Shown: positions 34,501-48,278 of the stretch, in pieces
How positions within the stretch are numbered: position 1 is the first letter of the stretch
How the letters are laid out: each line of letters opens with the position of its first letter
DNA from: Drosophila pseudoobscura
Taxonomy: Eukaryota; Arthropoda; Insecta; Diptera; Drosophilidae
Direction of reading: 5' to 3'
Length of the DNA: 64,000 nt
NCBI RefSeq assembly: GCF_009870125.1
Contig: NC_046680.1
Location: 10,788,001 to 10,852,000 of the forward strand
Translations under genes and position numbers: made by a program
The notes under the pieces: generated by a model
Told to the model about the DNA's origin: nothing
Database searches by the model: none
What the model saw: the letters and a program-made list of their open reading frames with translations, nothing else

Positions 34501-36127
34501 GACAGGCGGGAAGAATGACATATCCGTGCATAACAGCTTCTTCCTCGTTCCCATTCCCATTCGCCTTTTCTCTCTCTCGCACTCTCTCGCAACCATAAAT
34601 GGTTAGAACATGTTAAAGTTGTTGTTGCTGGCGGCAGACCATGCGCCAGTCGAGTGATCACCTCTCTCCAACATGCCCTGAGGCTGGGAACTAGGTGGAG
34701 TCCAAGAGAGAAAGAGACAGAGAGAGAGAGAGCAAGAGTGAGGGGGTGGCGTGGCAGAGAGAGATGGAGAGATTCCCCCTCTCCCATTGCCTGCAGAACG
34801 AACACAAATTGTTGGCAATGAAAATGCACTTGTCTGTAGGAGAATGGGATTGGCCGGGCTCTGCTGCTGCGGCTTCTGCTGCTACTGCTGCTGTGCTGAA
34901 ACAGGTTCAATGCATTGAAATTAATGACGGAACGCGCTCACGGGCTCTGGCCATAAATTGCACTTAATTACTTATGCGCGGAGACCGAGAGCACGTGTTG
35001 GCCATGTGCGCCACTTCTCCTGTGCAACGGAAACTTTTAAGTCAACCCCATCTTTATCAACCTGTCAAGCCCCCCTCCCCCTGCAGACCACTCTCCTCCA
35101 CTCGCGCTCAATAGTTGCTATAACTGTTAATTGCTGACGTGCGAATGGCCAATCATTGCGAATACGAAGCAAAAGCGAAAGAGGTAGAGGTGGAGGAGGA
35201 GGAGGAGATGCTGTGCACAGTCTCTTAACATATTGTGGAAAAGAAAATGTATTTTAAATATTGAAAGCGAAAAGCGACTGCAAGTGCAATTTCATTAAAG
35301 CAGACTCTGAGAAGCCATCTGCTTATATAATCATGAAATAACACAGACCGTAGATCAATATGAAAAGGTGCAGCTATGAGAACATTTCAACTGATGAAAG
35401 CGTGAACAATTGCGCTGTGGATACTGGGGGATACCAACAAATGATTCCAGGTGCACCTTTGCAGTACATTTATATGTAAATCAATTTACTGAAAATTCCT
35501 CGAAATATTGCTTAGAACAACTTTTCATGGCTTTCGAATAGCTAAGCGAAACCTCTTCCCCTTGGTTCAGCATAAAAATATTACACATTTAGAATCGAGA
35601 GAATGTTTTCGAAAGGAAGGTGAAACTGTCAGTAAATAAATGCAGTGCCAATGTGCAATGCCCTTATCAGTCGAGTCGTCGTTCGTTGCATTCGCCAGCC
35701 TACATGCGTACACACATACATATATACTATGTGCACCCCCCGTGACCTTCAGCTGGAAGCGCCTCGACCTTCAGCACCCGACACAATGTTGAGCTACACA
35801 AAATCCAATTTCGCTTTCAATTGAAAATGACAGGCCAAACTAAATAGTTGCTACATATAAAGTTACTAATCAATTTTCTAATCCCAATAATCTCACATTT
35901 ACAATTTAATGTGATTGAAGGGCGAATTGGAAAGAAAAGGCCAGCGTTTGTGCCGAAGTTGTGGATACCCTAGCGCATTGATTCGGCAGTTCTTCGGCTG
36001 AGCTTCGGTTCGTGGCAAACAGCTGGTCAAAGCCGCAATACCCTCTCCCAGGGTACTATGTGAAAATAGCTGCAGTTTCAGTTTTTGCGTGTACTCTTCT
36101 TTATTTCGAATGGGAGCACGTGTGTTT

Positions 36128-36159
<32 letters not shown>

Positions 36160-39100
36160 GTGCATTTAATTTCTGCAGCAGGCCTAGGCAACGGCAGCAG
36201 CAACGCCAGCAGCGGCAGCGACCGACTGCACATTGGACTTTGATCGTTGGCCATAAATCGTACAGCAGAAACGAAACAACCTAAAAGCTAAAAACAAACA
36301 ACAAGAATACGAACACAAATGCATTCAAAGTGCACGCTAAATATGCAATAATAGCTTGAGCAATAGCTTTGGGGTGCGATAATAAAGTTAATAACAATTT
36401 AGTCGCATAATGCTTGACCTGCCACTGATCCTACTCTTGTGCTTCCGCACTGTCTCTTTAACCGTCTTTCTTTTACCCAATTCAAGAGAGAGAAAGCCGA
36501 TGCTCTTAATTAAAGCAACATCCTTGTGCGGCTCTCTTTCTGTTTCTATAGCAGTGATCTCCTCCACTCCCGCCACTCCGCCACTGCGCCTCTACTAAAG
36601 AGAAAGCTGTCTTTTATTCGCCGCCGTTTCGTGTGCAGTTGACATTTAATTGCGGTTCATTGGGGGAGAGCAAAGTTAATGGCGCAACAGCAGCGCAGTC
36701 ATAAAGCTCTCTTTCTTTGCTCTTTGCTCTTTATGTTGTGGTTTTGGTTTTCGCCTTTGTTTTGTCGGGCAATTATGGGTGTCTGTCCCCAATTTGTTGA
36801 GTGATCCAGTGCGGCCTTCTTCCTGCATTTTTAATGAAAACGCTTCTGTTGCTGTTGCTGTCGCTGTTGTACGTGACTTTTGGCACAGCCTGCCGACGGA
36901 TTGCGTCAACGGGCGGAGCCAGCGCCAAGTGCATGGGGGGCGGTGGGCGGGGGGAGGTTGCAGCAGGTCTTAAATAAAAATTATGCTGATATTTGTATGC
37001 ATGTGCTCCATATAAATAAAATCAGGGCATATCAGTGTGTGTTTGTGTGCGAGCCAGAATGTCCTGCTGCCAGTTGCCATAATTTTTCTCGTTTTTCTCT
37101 TGCTTTTTGTGTGTTTCCCATTCCTTGTGGCCGCCGCTGCTGTTGTTGTTTGTTGCCTCTCGTTAAGTATGCGTCATTTTCAGTGGCTGCCACTTTTTTT
37201 TTTCGCATGCGTTGCGCGAAAATGCGGAAAAGCCGCAGGGGAGTGGTCTCGCCCGACCGCCCTTACACTCCATTCCACTACACTGACTCATGGACCCCCT
37301 GCCCCATGCCCCATGCCACCCCCATCCTTGGAGTTGACTGCAATGCAAACAAGCCCTTAACAAAAGTAACAGCGGCAGCGGCAGTCGAAATATGCATTAC
37401 GTGATAGGAGAGTGGGGCAGGAGGTGAGGGCGGGCCAGCCCCTAATTAGCATGTCGCATTCCCAATTGCCAGGACGTGATGCCAGGACCCAGAGACCCGC
37501 TGATTGTGGGTTCATTTTGCGGTCCACATGAAAATCGCTGCGCGAGTGTATTAAATTTTATTAAGTTCCGTAAACATTTAATGGCAATTATCGCATTAGA
37601 CCAAACTTTCCATTAAACCCAATAAAAGTTGGGCAAAAAGTTTAAAGAGAAATCCCCCATGGCAACACAAATTCTATTTACTTTCCATACAATTTTCTGT
37701 CATAGTTTTCCATCGACTACGAATCACATTTGCAAACTTGATAAATTACATTTAGGGTCTCTTTTTTTCGGCTAAATGAAATGCCTGTCCTGTAAGAAGA
37801 GACGAAAACTTTTACAGCAGGCAACAACAAGGCAATACGAAAAGTTTTCTAGAAGAATGTCAAGTGCACACATCCTAGAGTAGTGGAGGGGAGGGGAGCG
37901 GAGGGGAGAGGAGAGTACGAAATGTGGCATGTTGTGGCATGTAAAGATGACGAAATTTTCTGTTGCTGGAGATGCATATTGTAGTCCATAGTCTTCCATG
38001 TCTATTCTGTGGCTGTGTGTGTGTGTGTGTGAGTCAGAATCAGAGGTCATGGTCTCTTCTCCACTCAGCCAAGAACTTGGACAATTGTCGAGATTTTATC
38101 TCTCGGAAATGTTTAAAATTCCAAGCAAAGAAAAAGTAATAATATAACAAAAATTGTTCCTACTTAGAGAGGATTTTGTGTGCCTGTGTGGGGGGGGGGA
38201 AGGATGCATAATCAGTTTCCGCATTATGCGGCAGGCCACAAAGGAAGTGGCAGCCACCCAAGTGGCGGTTGGCGGTTGGCGGATGGCGGCGTTGGGGGCG
38301 CAATTCCAAAAAATACTTGTATAATAAAGATATCAGAAAATCGGCTTTTTTGGGGCCTGGGCCCATAAAGTTTACATAAAGCGAAAGTATCCTGCTGCAG
38401 CTGCTCCTCCTGCCCCTCTCGGATGATTTATCCGTTCAGTAACACGCCCTCATCTCCTGCCCAATATCTTCGGGCCCTGGCTCGGAACTTGTTTACCCAT
38501 AAATCCGGCTGGCAGGGCTGGCAGGGCAGCCAGGGATTACCATCCAAGTTTTGCAGCTTCCCCGCCGCCCACGACCTGGCTTGGCCGTTCTCCAATGTAT
38601 TTCAATTAAGTTATCAAATACACACAGACACACGTCTCTCTGTATCGCCGTATCCGTATCCGTGAGTTGGCAGCAACAAAATGTATCTTTTTTATATCCC
38701 ACACACAGACGGAGCAGAGCCTGTTGCCAGGTGCCACAACCGCTGCTTCTGTCTGCCTTGTATTGATTTTCTTTTTGGCCAAAACCAGCCCACACCCCGC
38801 CACCCCCCATCAGCAACCCGTGGGCCGAGCCCCGAAGCCATTCCATGTTTGCACTTGATAATTCCGCTTTGGCATTTGATATGCAAATGGATGTCGGGCC
38901 AAATACATAATAATATATCATTTCCTGAGTTTTTCCTGAGGCGCACACGCTGAAAATTGCCCAAGGATTGGCGTCGTGTCCTGACATGTCCTGCCTGTCG
39001 TGCCAAGCCGCATTTATTCTAATTGTAAATTGCATTCGACCTTGAGCCCGTTTCGGTATCGTTTTGGCGGGCTTGCAGGGCTCCCAGGGCTCACAGGGGG

Positions 39101-42100
39101 GATGATAGGATATCGGAAATCGCGCGCGACAGGCTTAAGCTAACAAGAAAAATACCTCCCACACTCCCACCTCCGGGCCACCCCCCTGAAAGCTCTGATG
39201 AACATTTGATTGCGGACCATATGCCAAATGGCAATTTTCACTTCGTTAAAATTGTAGAATTTTCTTTTGAAAGCAATTAAATGGCGGAAAAGGTTGCTTT
39301 CCCAGGCAAGAGGCAGTGGGAGGGGCAGGGGGAGGGACACGGCGAGTGACAGGTGCACTCCCTATGGGGACTTTGCCATCTGTCCAGACTGCAGGTCTCG
39401 GCTCCCAGACAAAGATTAGAAATAATTGACGGCTGTCCGCTGCGATCTGATTAATTCGCAATCAATTATTCAAAGTTGCAAAAATAATACTTTTTAATGG
39501 AATTAATTTATTCTATAATTCTACAAGTGCCTCGGGGAAATTAATTAATTATACAATAACTTGCATTGCATTTACGCTCCCCTGAACAAATTCCAATAAT
39601 GCTACAAGAATTATTACCCTTCAATGCTTCATATTTTCTTGCCATACAATTTTCCCGGAAAGCCCAGCTCGAAGAAGTTTTCCATTCAAAAAATTTCTGC
39701 TGTCGAGCAAATTTTCTATTCTGAGAAATCCCGCCTTAAAGCCAAGAAATGTTCGTCAAGGCCGAATGTGTCCCTTAAAGAGGCTTAATTAAAAGGCCAT
39801 TATCCAAGCGCCGAATGGGCCGTTGGCAGTGGAAAAGCCTTAAACAATGCCAGCCCAGCCGCTGGGCACTGGAAAAATCACATTTAATTAAGAACACTCG
39901 AGGTGTGGGGATCGGGGATTGCGGATTCGCTGTGGAATGGAAAACATTTTGGAATGCGAGCAAAATAAATTGACATTTAATTGGATTCGGGAAATTCAAT
40001 TGAATTTGATGGGGAAATCCATTTAGGAGATGAAAACTTTATGAGTGGGATTAATGGCACTACGGAGGGGCTGTGTGTGGGTGGGTGGTGGGTCCGATTC
40101 CGAGAAAATTGAGCAACATTTACCTTCCATTTTCGATTCATTTGGCAGACATAACATACGTATATATACCTCTTCTTCATGGGGCTTAATTCCATTACTG
40201 ATGGGCTCGTGGCCCCGCCATACATATCCCACCATATCTTATAGCCGTCTGAAGTTCCCCTGCCAGATGGAAGTTATTCCCCAATTTCACGTGTAATTTC
40301 ATTATCCAATCGTTGTCTTATGACTGGATCCCTTTCCTGATCGGATTTATAGACTCCTCAATGTGTGATTTCATTTTGTATTATTTTTTTTATATGAGCT
40401 TTTATTGCCTTTCTTTGTTTTACAGGGCTCTCGCTCGCTCTCGCTCACCTCCAGCTCACCGCAAACATGTGGGTAAAAGAAAGGCCAAAGAAAATAATAG
40501 TGAAAGCCACACAGGACTCTGCCGGGTGGCCAGGGCGCAGGGGGCAGGGTATGTGTAAAGAATGAAAAAAGACGAATACGATGGAGAAACAAAAGCTTTG
40601 CCATTAGAGACACATCAAAATGGCACTCAGCGTGGCCAGGGTGTGCGGGAAGGGTGGGGAAAGGGGCGCAGGGGGGGGGGGGGGGGGGGGGTTGGGAGTG
40701 TGGTTCTGGTGGGGCCTTCGAGGTGGTTTGTCGGCTTTTATGGGGTACCATATTCGAATACAATGGAAAGGCATTCAATGCATTCCCACAGCTTTGTGGT
40801 TTCGGTTCTACGTTTGTTTTTCCTCTCCCTCTCTCCCTGTCTCCCTCTCTCTCTCTCGCTGTCGTTTTTTCGGTTGCATTTTCACGCAATTTATTGTTCT
40901 CGCGTTTGCCTCTTAGCTCCTCTCTGGGCCTCCCCTCCCCCTCTGCGGAACCTTTTTCCTGGCGAAATTTCACTATTTTTTATTGTTTAATATTGTTCTA
41001 AGCCGTGTTTGCTTGGCCCACAGTAAGCTTTTGTTGTTGTGGCATGCAGGTGGCGGTTGCAGTTGCACGCGGGATGAGGGGGGATGCGGGGGGGGGCATG
41101 GATGGGGCTCCATATTTCCGCTCAGTTGTTGTGCATTCAGGTTTCTATGGTTTTGCCTCGTCCGCCCTCCTTCCGTCTTACTTTTAACCACATTTTTCTA
41201 CTAGCTACGGGGAAAGCAGTTCAAGGATAATATGCAAAAAACCATGGAAACAATAGATAGCACTAGAGGGGGGGTTTGGAGGGGTTTGGGGGGGTGTCGT
41301 GGGCTCCGTAGAAAAGTGCCGGTCGGCGTCCGCCTGCTTAGCAAATGACATTATCATTTGACTCCGCCCCAAGCCCCCCCACACCCCCCCCCCCCCCCCA
41401 CCAATCCGCAACCCGCCGCATTGATTTTACTAAAAATTTTGTCATTGTCATGTGCAGGCACGATTTCTGCATCGCCATAAAAGCATTTCAAGCGCTTACA
41501 CTGAGAGAAATGGGGGGGCCTCAAGAGCCGAGCCTGGCCTTCCCTCTTCTTAGCTGGCCATCGCTGCCTCCCGCTGGTCTTTCAGTGTACTTCTATGGGG
41601 AGCCATTGCTCGGCCAGCGGTAATTGCATTAAGTGTTGGCTTAAAAGCAACTGCCATCCATCCCCTCCTTCGCTCTTAATGCTTTCCCTTTCTCCTTTGA
41701 GAGCGCATCTTTCCGCTTTCAGCCTTGTGTGTGTCGTCATTGTCGCTGGATTAGCTCTGGCCTCCATGTCATGCTTCTAATTAGCCACTGGATGGCTGAT
41801 GGCCTGGCCAACACACACACACAGGCACACACAGGCACAAATGCACAATTTGTTTGGCTTTAACCATTGAATCGATATGCGAGGAGAATCACAAGACATG
41901 GGATCCAGTCGGGTCGAGAGTTCGCGGCTCCCACTCAATTCTTTTATAGTTTCCTCTCGCCCACTCTTTATGGCGTGCCTTGGCACGCGAAAATAATTTC
42001 CTTTTGATTGGGCGCGCCTCGACTTCTTCGCTGCGAACGAAGAGCTTTGCGAAGCCATTTTCCAGATAGATTTGCGGGCGCGTTGCCAGCACACGGTGTA

Positions 42101-45100
42101 AACATAAACTGGGGTCTGGCAAGGACGCACATTAAAGTACGGGCCGAGGGGGGGGAGTGGCGTGGAGTGGAGTGGAGTGGAGCGAGGACGCAGACAGGCT
42201 GGCGCGCGCACGCACAGCACAGCCTTGGATGCCCGACCAGCAGCAGCTGACGGGCTCCAGGAACTCCACAAACCTCAACACCCAACAGAGCAGAGCACAC
42301 ACATGCCAAATGCCCAATCGCAGGCCCAGGCACAGGGTCACCAGGGTAGCCAGGGTTGCCGAGGTTGCCAGGACTGCCTTAAGCCATTCCTTCTTCGTTT
42401 TACCTTCACCTATGACCTTGAAACTGCCACTCTCTCTCTCTTTCTCCTTCTTCTTTTGTGTGTAATCGAATGGCAACCCAATTAGAAATGACTCCTCTGG
42501 CAGCAATCCCAATTGGTTGGGTGGCCTGGCAACCCTGGCCTGCGGCTTGTTCTGCATTTTGGGGACAGGCCCCAGCACCAGCACCAGCACCGCACGCACT
42601 CAAATGTCCGTCCAGTGAACATGATAAACGCCCTGGCTGCACCCAAAGCGACATAAAACTGATGGCACCCCCCGGGAGCTAGCGGTAAACGCAGGGTTGC
42701 ATTGTGTGTACAAAGAGGGAGAGAGAGGGAGAATGAAAGTGCATTTCTGGCAACTGTACCAATTAATTCCGAAATTGGCAAATGCCATTGGAGTGGATGG
42801 AGAAGCAGAAGCAGAATGTTTCGGATTTCGGTTTGGATGTAATTGCTTGGAAAATTAATTTTTGCCTTGCTACCGAAACAAAGGGTGTTAAGAGAGAGAG
42901 AGAGGGAGAGAGGGAGAGATCGAGGAAGTAGAAAAAGAATATCGAATTGATTTGCATAGAAATGTCATACACAAATAAATAAATAAATTCTCGGGTGAAT
43001 ATTAAAATATTTTGGCACAAAATATCAGCGAATGCATTTTATAGCCACTGCCAAAGGGGGGGTTGGGTTTGGGGGTCGTTGAGCTCTGTTCTCGCATTTT
43101 ACGATTTTTCGTTCCCCGCCCCTCTACCCCATTGTGTGCTCTCTGTCCGGGTTCCAGGGCTGGACTAATTAAACGGTAAACAACAATTAAACAATGCCAC
43201 CAGGCAAAGGCAAAAGCAAAATTTATGTCTTTGTTCGGAATAACATTGCTTGCCCTATGCGTTCATTTGTTTTCCGGTGGGAGAGAGAGAGAGAGAGAAC
43301 TTTGGAGCAAAGTCTATAAAATACGATCCCAGGCGAATAAAGAAATATATTACATAATCCATATAGTACAAATACCAGCACAGTGGCACGTATGGTATAT
43401 GGCAGCAGGTTTTGTTTTTGTTGCAGCTTGTTTGAACTTTAAAAATTGATGGCACATTCCTCTAAATAATTCGGGCCTAAAGCGGCCTATGGTGGGGCAA
43501 ATATAGAAACTATTTATAAAAAAAATACTCAAAGAAAACTAATCATTAGACTCTTTTGATTTCGAACAAAAAATAGATTTATTGGCCCTGAAAGGTGGGT
43601 GTTTCGGTTCGTAGGTGGACCTCGCCTTAAATAAATCTGTATTGAACTTTGGTTATTTGCTTAAATTGTTAACAGCACAACGAAATCCCAGCAACTGGAA
43701 CAGGCAGAACACTCAGATACAAATACATGCATGGGCTACAAAATAAATACAAATAACAAATAACAAATACAAAATACAACAACAACAAAAAAAACATATT
43801 AAACTTGACAGAAAAATACACAACAACAAATTGGTAAAATCTCGCTTTGTTTTGTGCCTTTTTGCGTTTTACATTTTGTTTCGCAACAAAAACCACTCAA
43901 AATGGAGAAAAGACAGACACGCAGATACACAGATACACAGATACAGAGATACATATATGTATGCATGTATCTCATTCTTTTTGTATAACTTGTGGCTAAA
44001 ACTCTGTGGCCCGGAAGATCTCTCCAGTGCCCGTGGCGTGCCATTTAGGCCAAGGCTAAAACAGGGCGTATGCTTAATATTTCAGCACTTTAAAACTGTT
44101 GCCCCAAGTAAATAATAAACTGAATCACAAAGTGAAACATAGCTGGGGGCAAAATTTCAATTCCAACATCTGTTTGGGGGGGCAAGAAAATGAAAAAAAC
44201 TACAACAGAAATTGCGTTTTAAGAATGTGGAAAATACAAAAAAATTTCAGCTTATTTATCATTTTTACGCTTTGATTGCGGGCTGATATCTGTCTTTGGT
44301 ATCTACCTCTGGTTCTTCTTCGCCTTCGCCTCCTCCATCTACCTCTTTCTCTGTCTCTCTTTGTGATTCTGTTTTGTGCTGTTGACACCGCGAATTATAA
44401 GATATTTCCACGCTGCTTATCACAAGAAGGTGATAAAAAGGCAGAAAAAGCGAGGAAGCGAGAAAGCGAGAAAGCGCTGAGAGAGTCGCACACTTTTTCA
44501 GCGCCTCTCTCTCTCTCCCTCTCTTTATGGCTAATTATACGCATAAATATACACAGATGGATAGGTACATAGATACACAGATACACAGATGGATAGATAC
44601 ACATGGCAAATGCCTAAAATGCTTATCTTTGGAATACATTTCTGCCTTTCTGGCTTTCTGGCTTTCTGCCTTCTGCCCCAGAGCTCGGAGCTCTGTTGAA
44701 TTGGCCTTTTGTCATGGCATGAGGCAATGACAAGCAAATTGGCCAGCGGCTGCTGCACTTGACCCACCCCTCCCCCTCCGCCACCGCCACCGCCGCCTGC
44801 TCTCGGGGCTGCAGCTGCCACTTGAGCTGCCTCATCAAATCTCGCCCCCATGCCTGCCGCCTGCCGCCTGCCGCCCAGTCGAGAACTTGCCTCGTTGCCG
44901 TCTTTCAATTGTTGCAAGCTGCACACTTGAGCAGAGCCCGCCCCCGCCTCTGGCTTGCCCCCCCACACTTGAAGCGTGTTGAAGGAACTCATCATCCAAG
45001 ATGCCCCCCCCCCCCCCACATTCCTCCCGTTTGGCACAGTGCTCGCAAATAAAATTATTTGCCTCATCTGGAATCCCAGTAATCAGATATTGTATCTCCT

Positions 45101-48100
45101 GCTCGCCAAAGTGAAGGATATCTATAGGAAAATGTCGTGTCTCTAGAGTATTAATATTCATTCGATAAGGTCACTCCCCGTGGGCAGCGCAATCCGATAA
45201 AGAAACGCCAGCCCGAGGTTGACGTCATCCGCAGAGCCGGCGTACAGTGGAATACAGCAGGGAAATACTGAAGTATAGAACTGCATTGGACCAGGGAAGA
45301 AACTGGTTCCATTGCATCATCGATCGGTGGATGGATCTATAGATAGATCTGCGATCCCCGGCACGTGGTTTGTCGCTTAAATCGTCACAAAGTAGTGGAG
45401 TGGAATAAGTATTCGCCATGTTCGCTGCGACTTGGACTTTGCCCTGTAACAACAGTTGCTTGGAACATGCTCGAAAAGTCAATACGGAAGAAGGGCCCAC
45501 TCCAGCCGCTAACAGAGTGAACAGTCAACAACTCGAAAGAGGCAACGAGAATTGCAGTAAACAGCAATTACAAGTAGCTCTGAGGATAATTGCAACAACT
45601 GTTGCACACTGTCTCTCTCCCAGAGTTGCTTAGCGATGAAGGGCAGAGCTACTTGGGCGATTCCGACATGAGTATTACAGAGTTTGGCAGTTGCAAATTG
45701 GTACGGCCTGCTGACTGGCTCACACACCCACAAGTGGCATGCCACATGCAGCAGTACGGACACAATTGTTAAATCGGTGAGGTGGGGGGTGGGGGGCAAC
45801 AAAAAAGTAATACCACTTTGACATGCAAACTCGTCGAAAGCGTAGCGTAGCGTCTGAGCCCTAAGCCCGGAAGCCCACAACCCCTAAGCCCTGAAGCCGT
45901 CAAGACTTGGCCCTGACGTCAGGCGCAAGGAAACTTTTCGGAATGCGATTTCGTTTCTGAAACTTTGTGGCTCTTGTTCGAGCTTTCGCCAACTTGTAAT
46001 TAAAATGTGCAACCAGCAGCAGCAGGAAAGCAATCCGCCAATGGGGTCGGGGCTGGGGCTGGGGAGGCCGGAATCGCGGATTGGGATTGGGATTGGGGTT
46101 CATTAGCCAGGGCGATAAGGCAGCAGCAGCAGGGCAACAAAAGTTATGTAAACTCTCTTATCAGTTCATTTACACCCCTCGGTGATTATGTACATTTCTC
46201 TGGGCTGACCTTCAAATCCCTTACCGCCGTCTCAAGAGGTTGCTATGCGGCTCTGGCATCGATAAGAGGCCTTGATACCTTGAATTAGCCTTGTGAAATA
46301 ATTAATTAATTATTATTTTTAGTGAACTGAGTCACGAGTTACATTTGGACACTCCGCCAGCTATCGGTTACAAGAATGGCGTCATTCATGTGATAAGGAC
46401 TCCAAGTCATTCGAAACTGGACTTGGGACTCAGTCTGACGCACAAAGACCATGAAATCAATTGGTCTAACAATGAGATTAAGTGATGACAAATCCGCCCT
46501 GACCCCGAGGGGATGTGTGTGTTCAGATTCTATAAATATTTGCCAGATGAGCCCCCCAGATAGGGGTGTACGTGTTGGACATTGAACTGCTGTACGGGGG
46601 CTTGGGGTTGAGAGATGAGAGTCCAGAAATCAGAGATGACAAATGGATACTTGATAATTTATGATTCCATTATTCGAAGAACAAAAGTTACCTTGGTTCA
46701 GGGGAAAAACTAATTGAACTTTAATTTCAAATCAAATAATCCCCCCACCGATTAGGTTTAAGCCCCTCCTCCCTTCAAATAAGTTATTTACGCCCCAATT
46801 TTGGTTGTTGCTGCCAATGTTAACCCTCAGTTAAGAGCTGTTCATCAGATATATGGCGATAAGATAAGCAAGTCGAAAAAAACACACACTTTCTGCTGGC
46901 TTTCTTTCAAGGAAGATAACGAATACAATACGAATATAAATGCGTGTCTGTGTGGCAGGACTTGATAAGTTTCTGCTCGATTAGATTGCGCACACAAATA
47001 CGAGCCAAAGTCTTAATTGGGCTGGAAAACAAGGGCAGGGCAGGGCAGGGCAGGTATTGTCAAATTGGCTTTAATCTTTTCTGCCAAAGGGAGGGGGGGG
47101 GGGAGGCCCTGAGTAACAGAACACAGAAGCACCCGCCTCAAGTGTTTGCACTAACCGTCTCTCAAGTGGCTGCCACTTGGACATTGAACGCCAGAGCCCC
47201 AGTCACGGATCAATGCCAAGACCATGTCGGGGCCAATCTTCAATCGACCCTCTAGAGAAATTCTATGAACATTTAAAGCTATCATTGGCAATGAATGCAT
47301 ATCCCTTTGCCACACGGCCGACTGTCTGTCCGACTGTCTGTCTGTTCCCCCAAGAGACAGCATGTACTGTGTACTTTGCCTTTGCCTTTGCTTTTTGTTT
47401 TCCCTTCTTGTTGTTTACTGCCAGCTCGAAAGCCACCTCGAACCCCACTGTCGATAAGGGAGCTGCTGGAACCTTCATGGGTGGGCAGCGGCAACGCACC
47501 TGCCAGTGGCGGGCGGAGCAACAATTCGGCATTTAAAATGAATTGGCGCAAAAACTAATAAACAACAAAATTAGCCATGGCCCCAAGGGCTGATAAGGGG
47601 AGCTTAAAAACACTCGATCTCTCTCTCTCTCTCTTTCACTCCTCACCGGCTGGTGATAAGCGTAGCCACCCCCCTCCAGGTCCAGGCCCCCCTTCTGGCA
47701 TTAAATTGAATTTGAGCTTGAGATTAAATCGAGTGCTAAAATAACACAAGAACAATGAATTCAGAGTGGCATTAAATTAACATTTTTAAATAAGTTTTTT
47801 TTAATGAAAACAGGTCTTGAACCAGTCTTAAAAATTCCATCATTAAAATGAAATGAGAAAATTATAAGCTGTCAAGGAGTGCTTTCAAGTGCAAAAACTT
47901 GCGAGATCTAATGACGGTTTGATCAAAGTCGTCCTTTCCCTTTCGCCGGCTCCTCACGAGGGCCCCTCATGGTCTCAGAGGGTTACATCGAGAGTTGCCT
48001 CATAGTCGATAAGCAGGAGTGGGATAGGATGAAGGGCGATCCGACCACTCGAAGAGCAGCCCTTCAGGGATCTGTTGTAATATTTGTCAAGTGATTCTTC

Positions 48101-48278
48101 GGAAAGCAAAGGTGCCTTTTTGGTAATGGAGGACACCTTTTGCAGGCTTCTGGAGTTCCTTCTATCCTTGGCTTACATGGCATTCACTCACCTTCTCTAG
48201 ACACTCCTGTCCATTGGCTTTCGGATCCCATTTGACGGCCTGCTGTGTGCCGTTCGGCAAGTTAACAATGCACCACAT
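28594..48278 (-). CDS. dnr1: Dnr1, FERM-RING E3 ubiquitin ligase (MYLIP/IDOL type)
   Basis: Four coding exons: 48278-48192, 30725-29695, 29622-28972 and 28903-28594; 692 residues. Phases agree at each junction. The first 29 codons (MWCIVNLPNGTQQAVKWDPK...) join VCRALNIICEMEYFGLEHW to make the FERM F1 lobe. F2 and F3 follow, split by a Ser/Thr/Gln-rich insertion (about residues 170-300). F3 contains LYRSITERHAFYVCD and RDLKGTIASMF, as in vertebrate MYLIP. The RING begins at C563 (CKIC, then NPCCHVIACAQC, then CSNCPNC) and is followed by the typical VKIYLPPEL and a Gly/Ala-rich tail. In flies Dnr1 is known as an inhibitor of the caspase Dredd and of Imd signalling; the mammalian relative ubiquitinates lipoprotein receptors. 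RING ligand residues are intact. Confidence 0.95.
31429..31450. repeat. (CTGTAT)n microsatellite
   Basis: Three to four copies of a CTGTAT hexamer, with two further diverged copies downstream. Confidence 0.8.
36134..36160. repeat. (CT)13 microsatellite
   Basis: An uninterrupted CT run in the dnr1 intron. Confidence 0.9.
40671..40691. repeat. 21-base poly-G tract
   Basis: Twenty-one G in a row inside a G-rich stretch (40630-40720) of the dnr1 intron. Confidence 0.9.
41384..41399. repeat. 16-base poly-C tract
   Basis: Sixteen C flanked by more C-rich sequence, about 110 bp after a run of G-rich blocks (41268-41297); the two could pair as a long imperfect G/C stem. Confidence 0.85.
43922..43950. 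repeat. (GATACACA)n minisatellite
   Basis: Octamer GATACACA repeated three times, then degenerating. A similar block is at 44550-44602. Confidence 0.8.
45004..45017. repeat. 14-base poly-C tract
   Basis: Fourteen C in the dnr1 intron; another member of the G/C homopolymer set. Confidence 0.85.
48192..48278 (-). CDS. dnr1: dnr1 first coding exon (29 codons)
   Basis: ATG at 48278 starts MWCIVNLPNGTQQAVKWDPK. The exon ends in phase 0 after CLEK with donor GTGAGT. Its end joins the 30725 exon exactly as in the MYLIP family (ANG-x-x-CL-x-x-VCR). It is too short for ORF calling and is easily missed. Confidence 0.9.

Larger units (their letters stand above)
30726..48191 (-). other. dnr1: 17.5-kb first intron of dnr1
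   Basis: No nested gene is supported. It holds many microsatellites and homopolymers: (CT)n at 36134-36160, poly-G at 40671-40691, poly-C at 41384-41399 and 45004-45017, and GATACACA repeats at 43922-43950 and 44550-44602. Frames here are low-complexity (Ser/Leu-, His/Thr- or Arg/Glu-rich) with mirror frames on the opposite strand. A minimal ATACCC...GGGTA inverted repeat lies at 36038-36055. Confidence 0.6.

Noticed and set aside
34287..34910. 207-codon minus-strand frame in the dnr1 intron
   Set aside because: Composed of Ser/Leu/Arg simple-sequence runs over CT/GA microsatellite; no splice-consistent neighbours.
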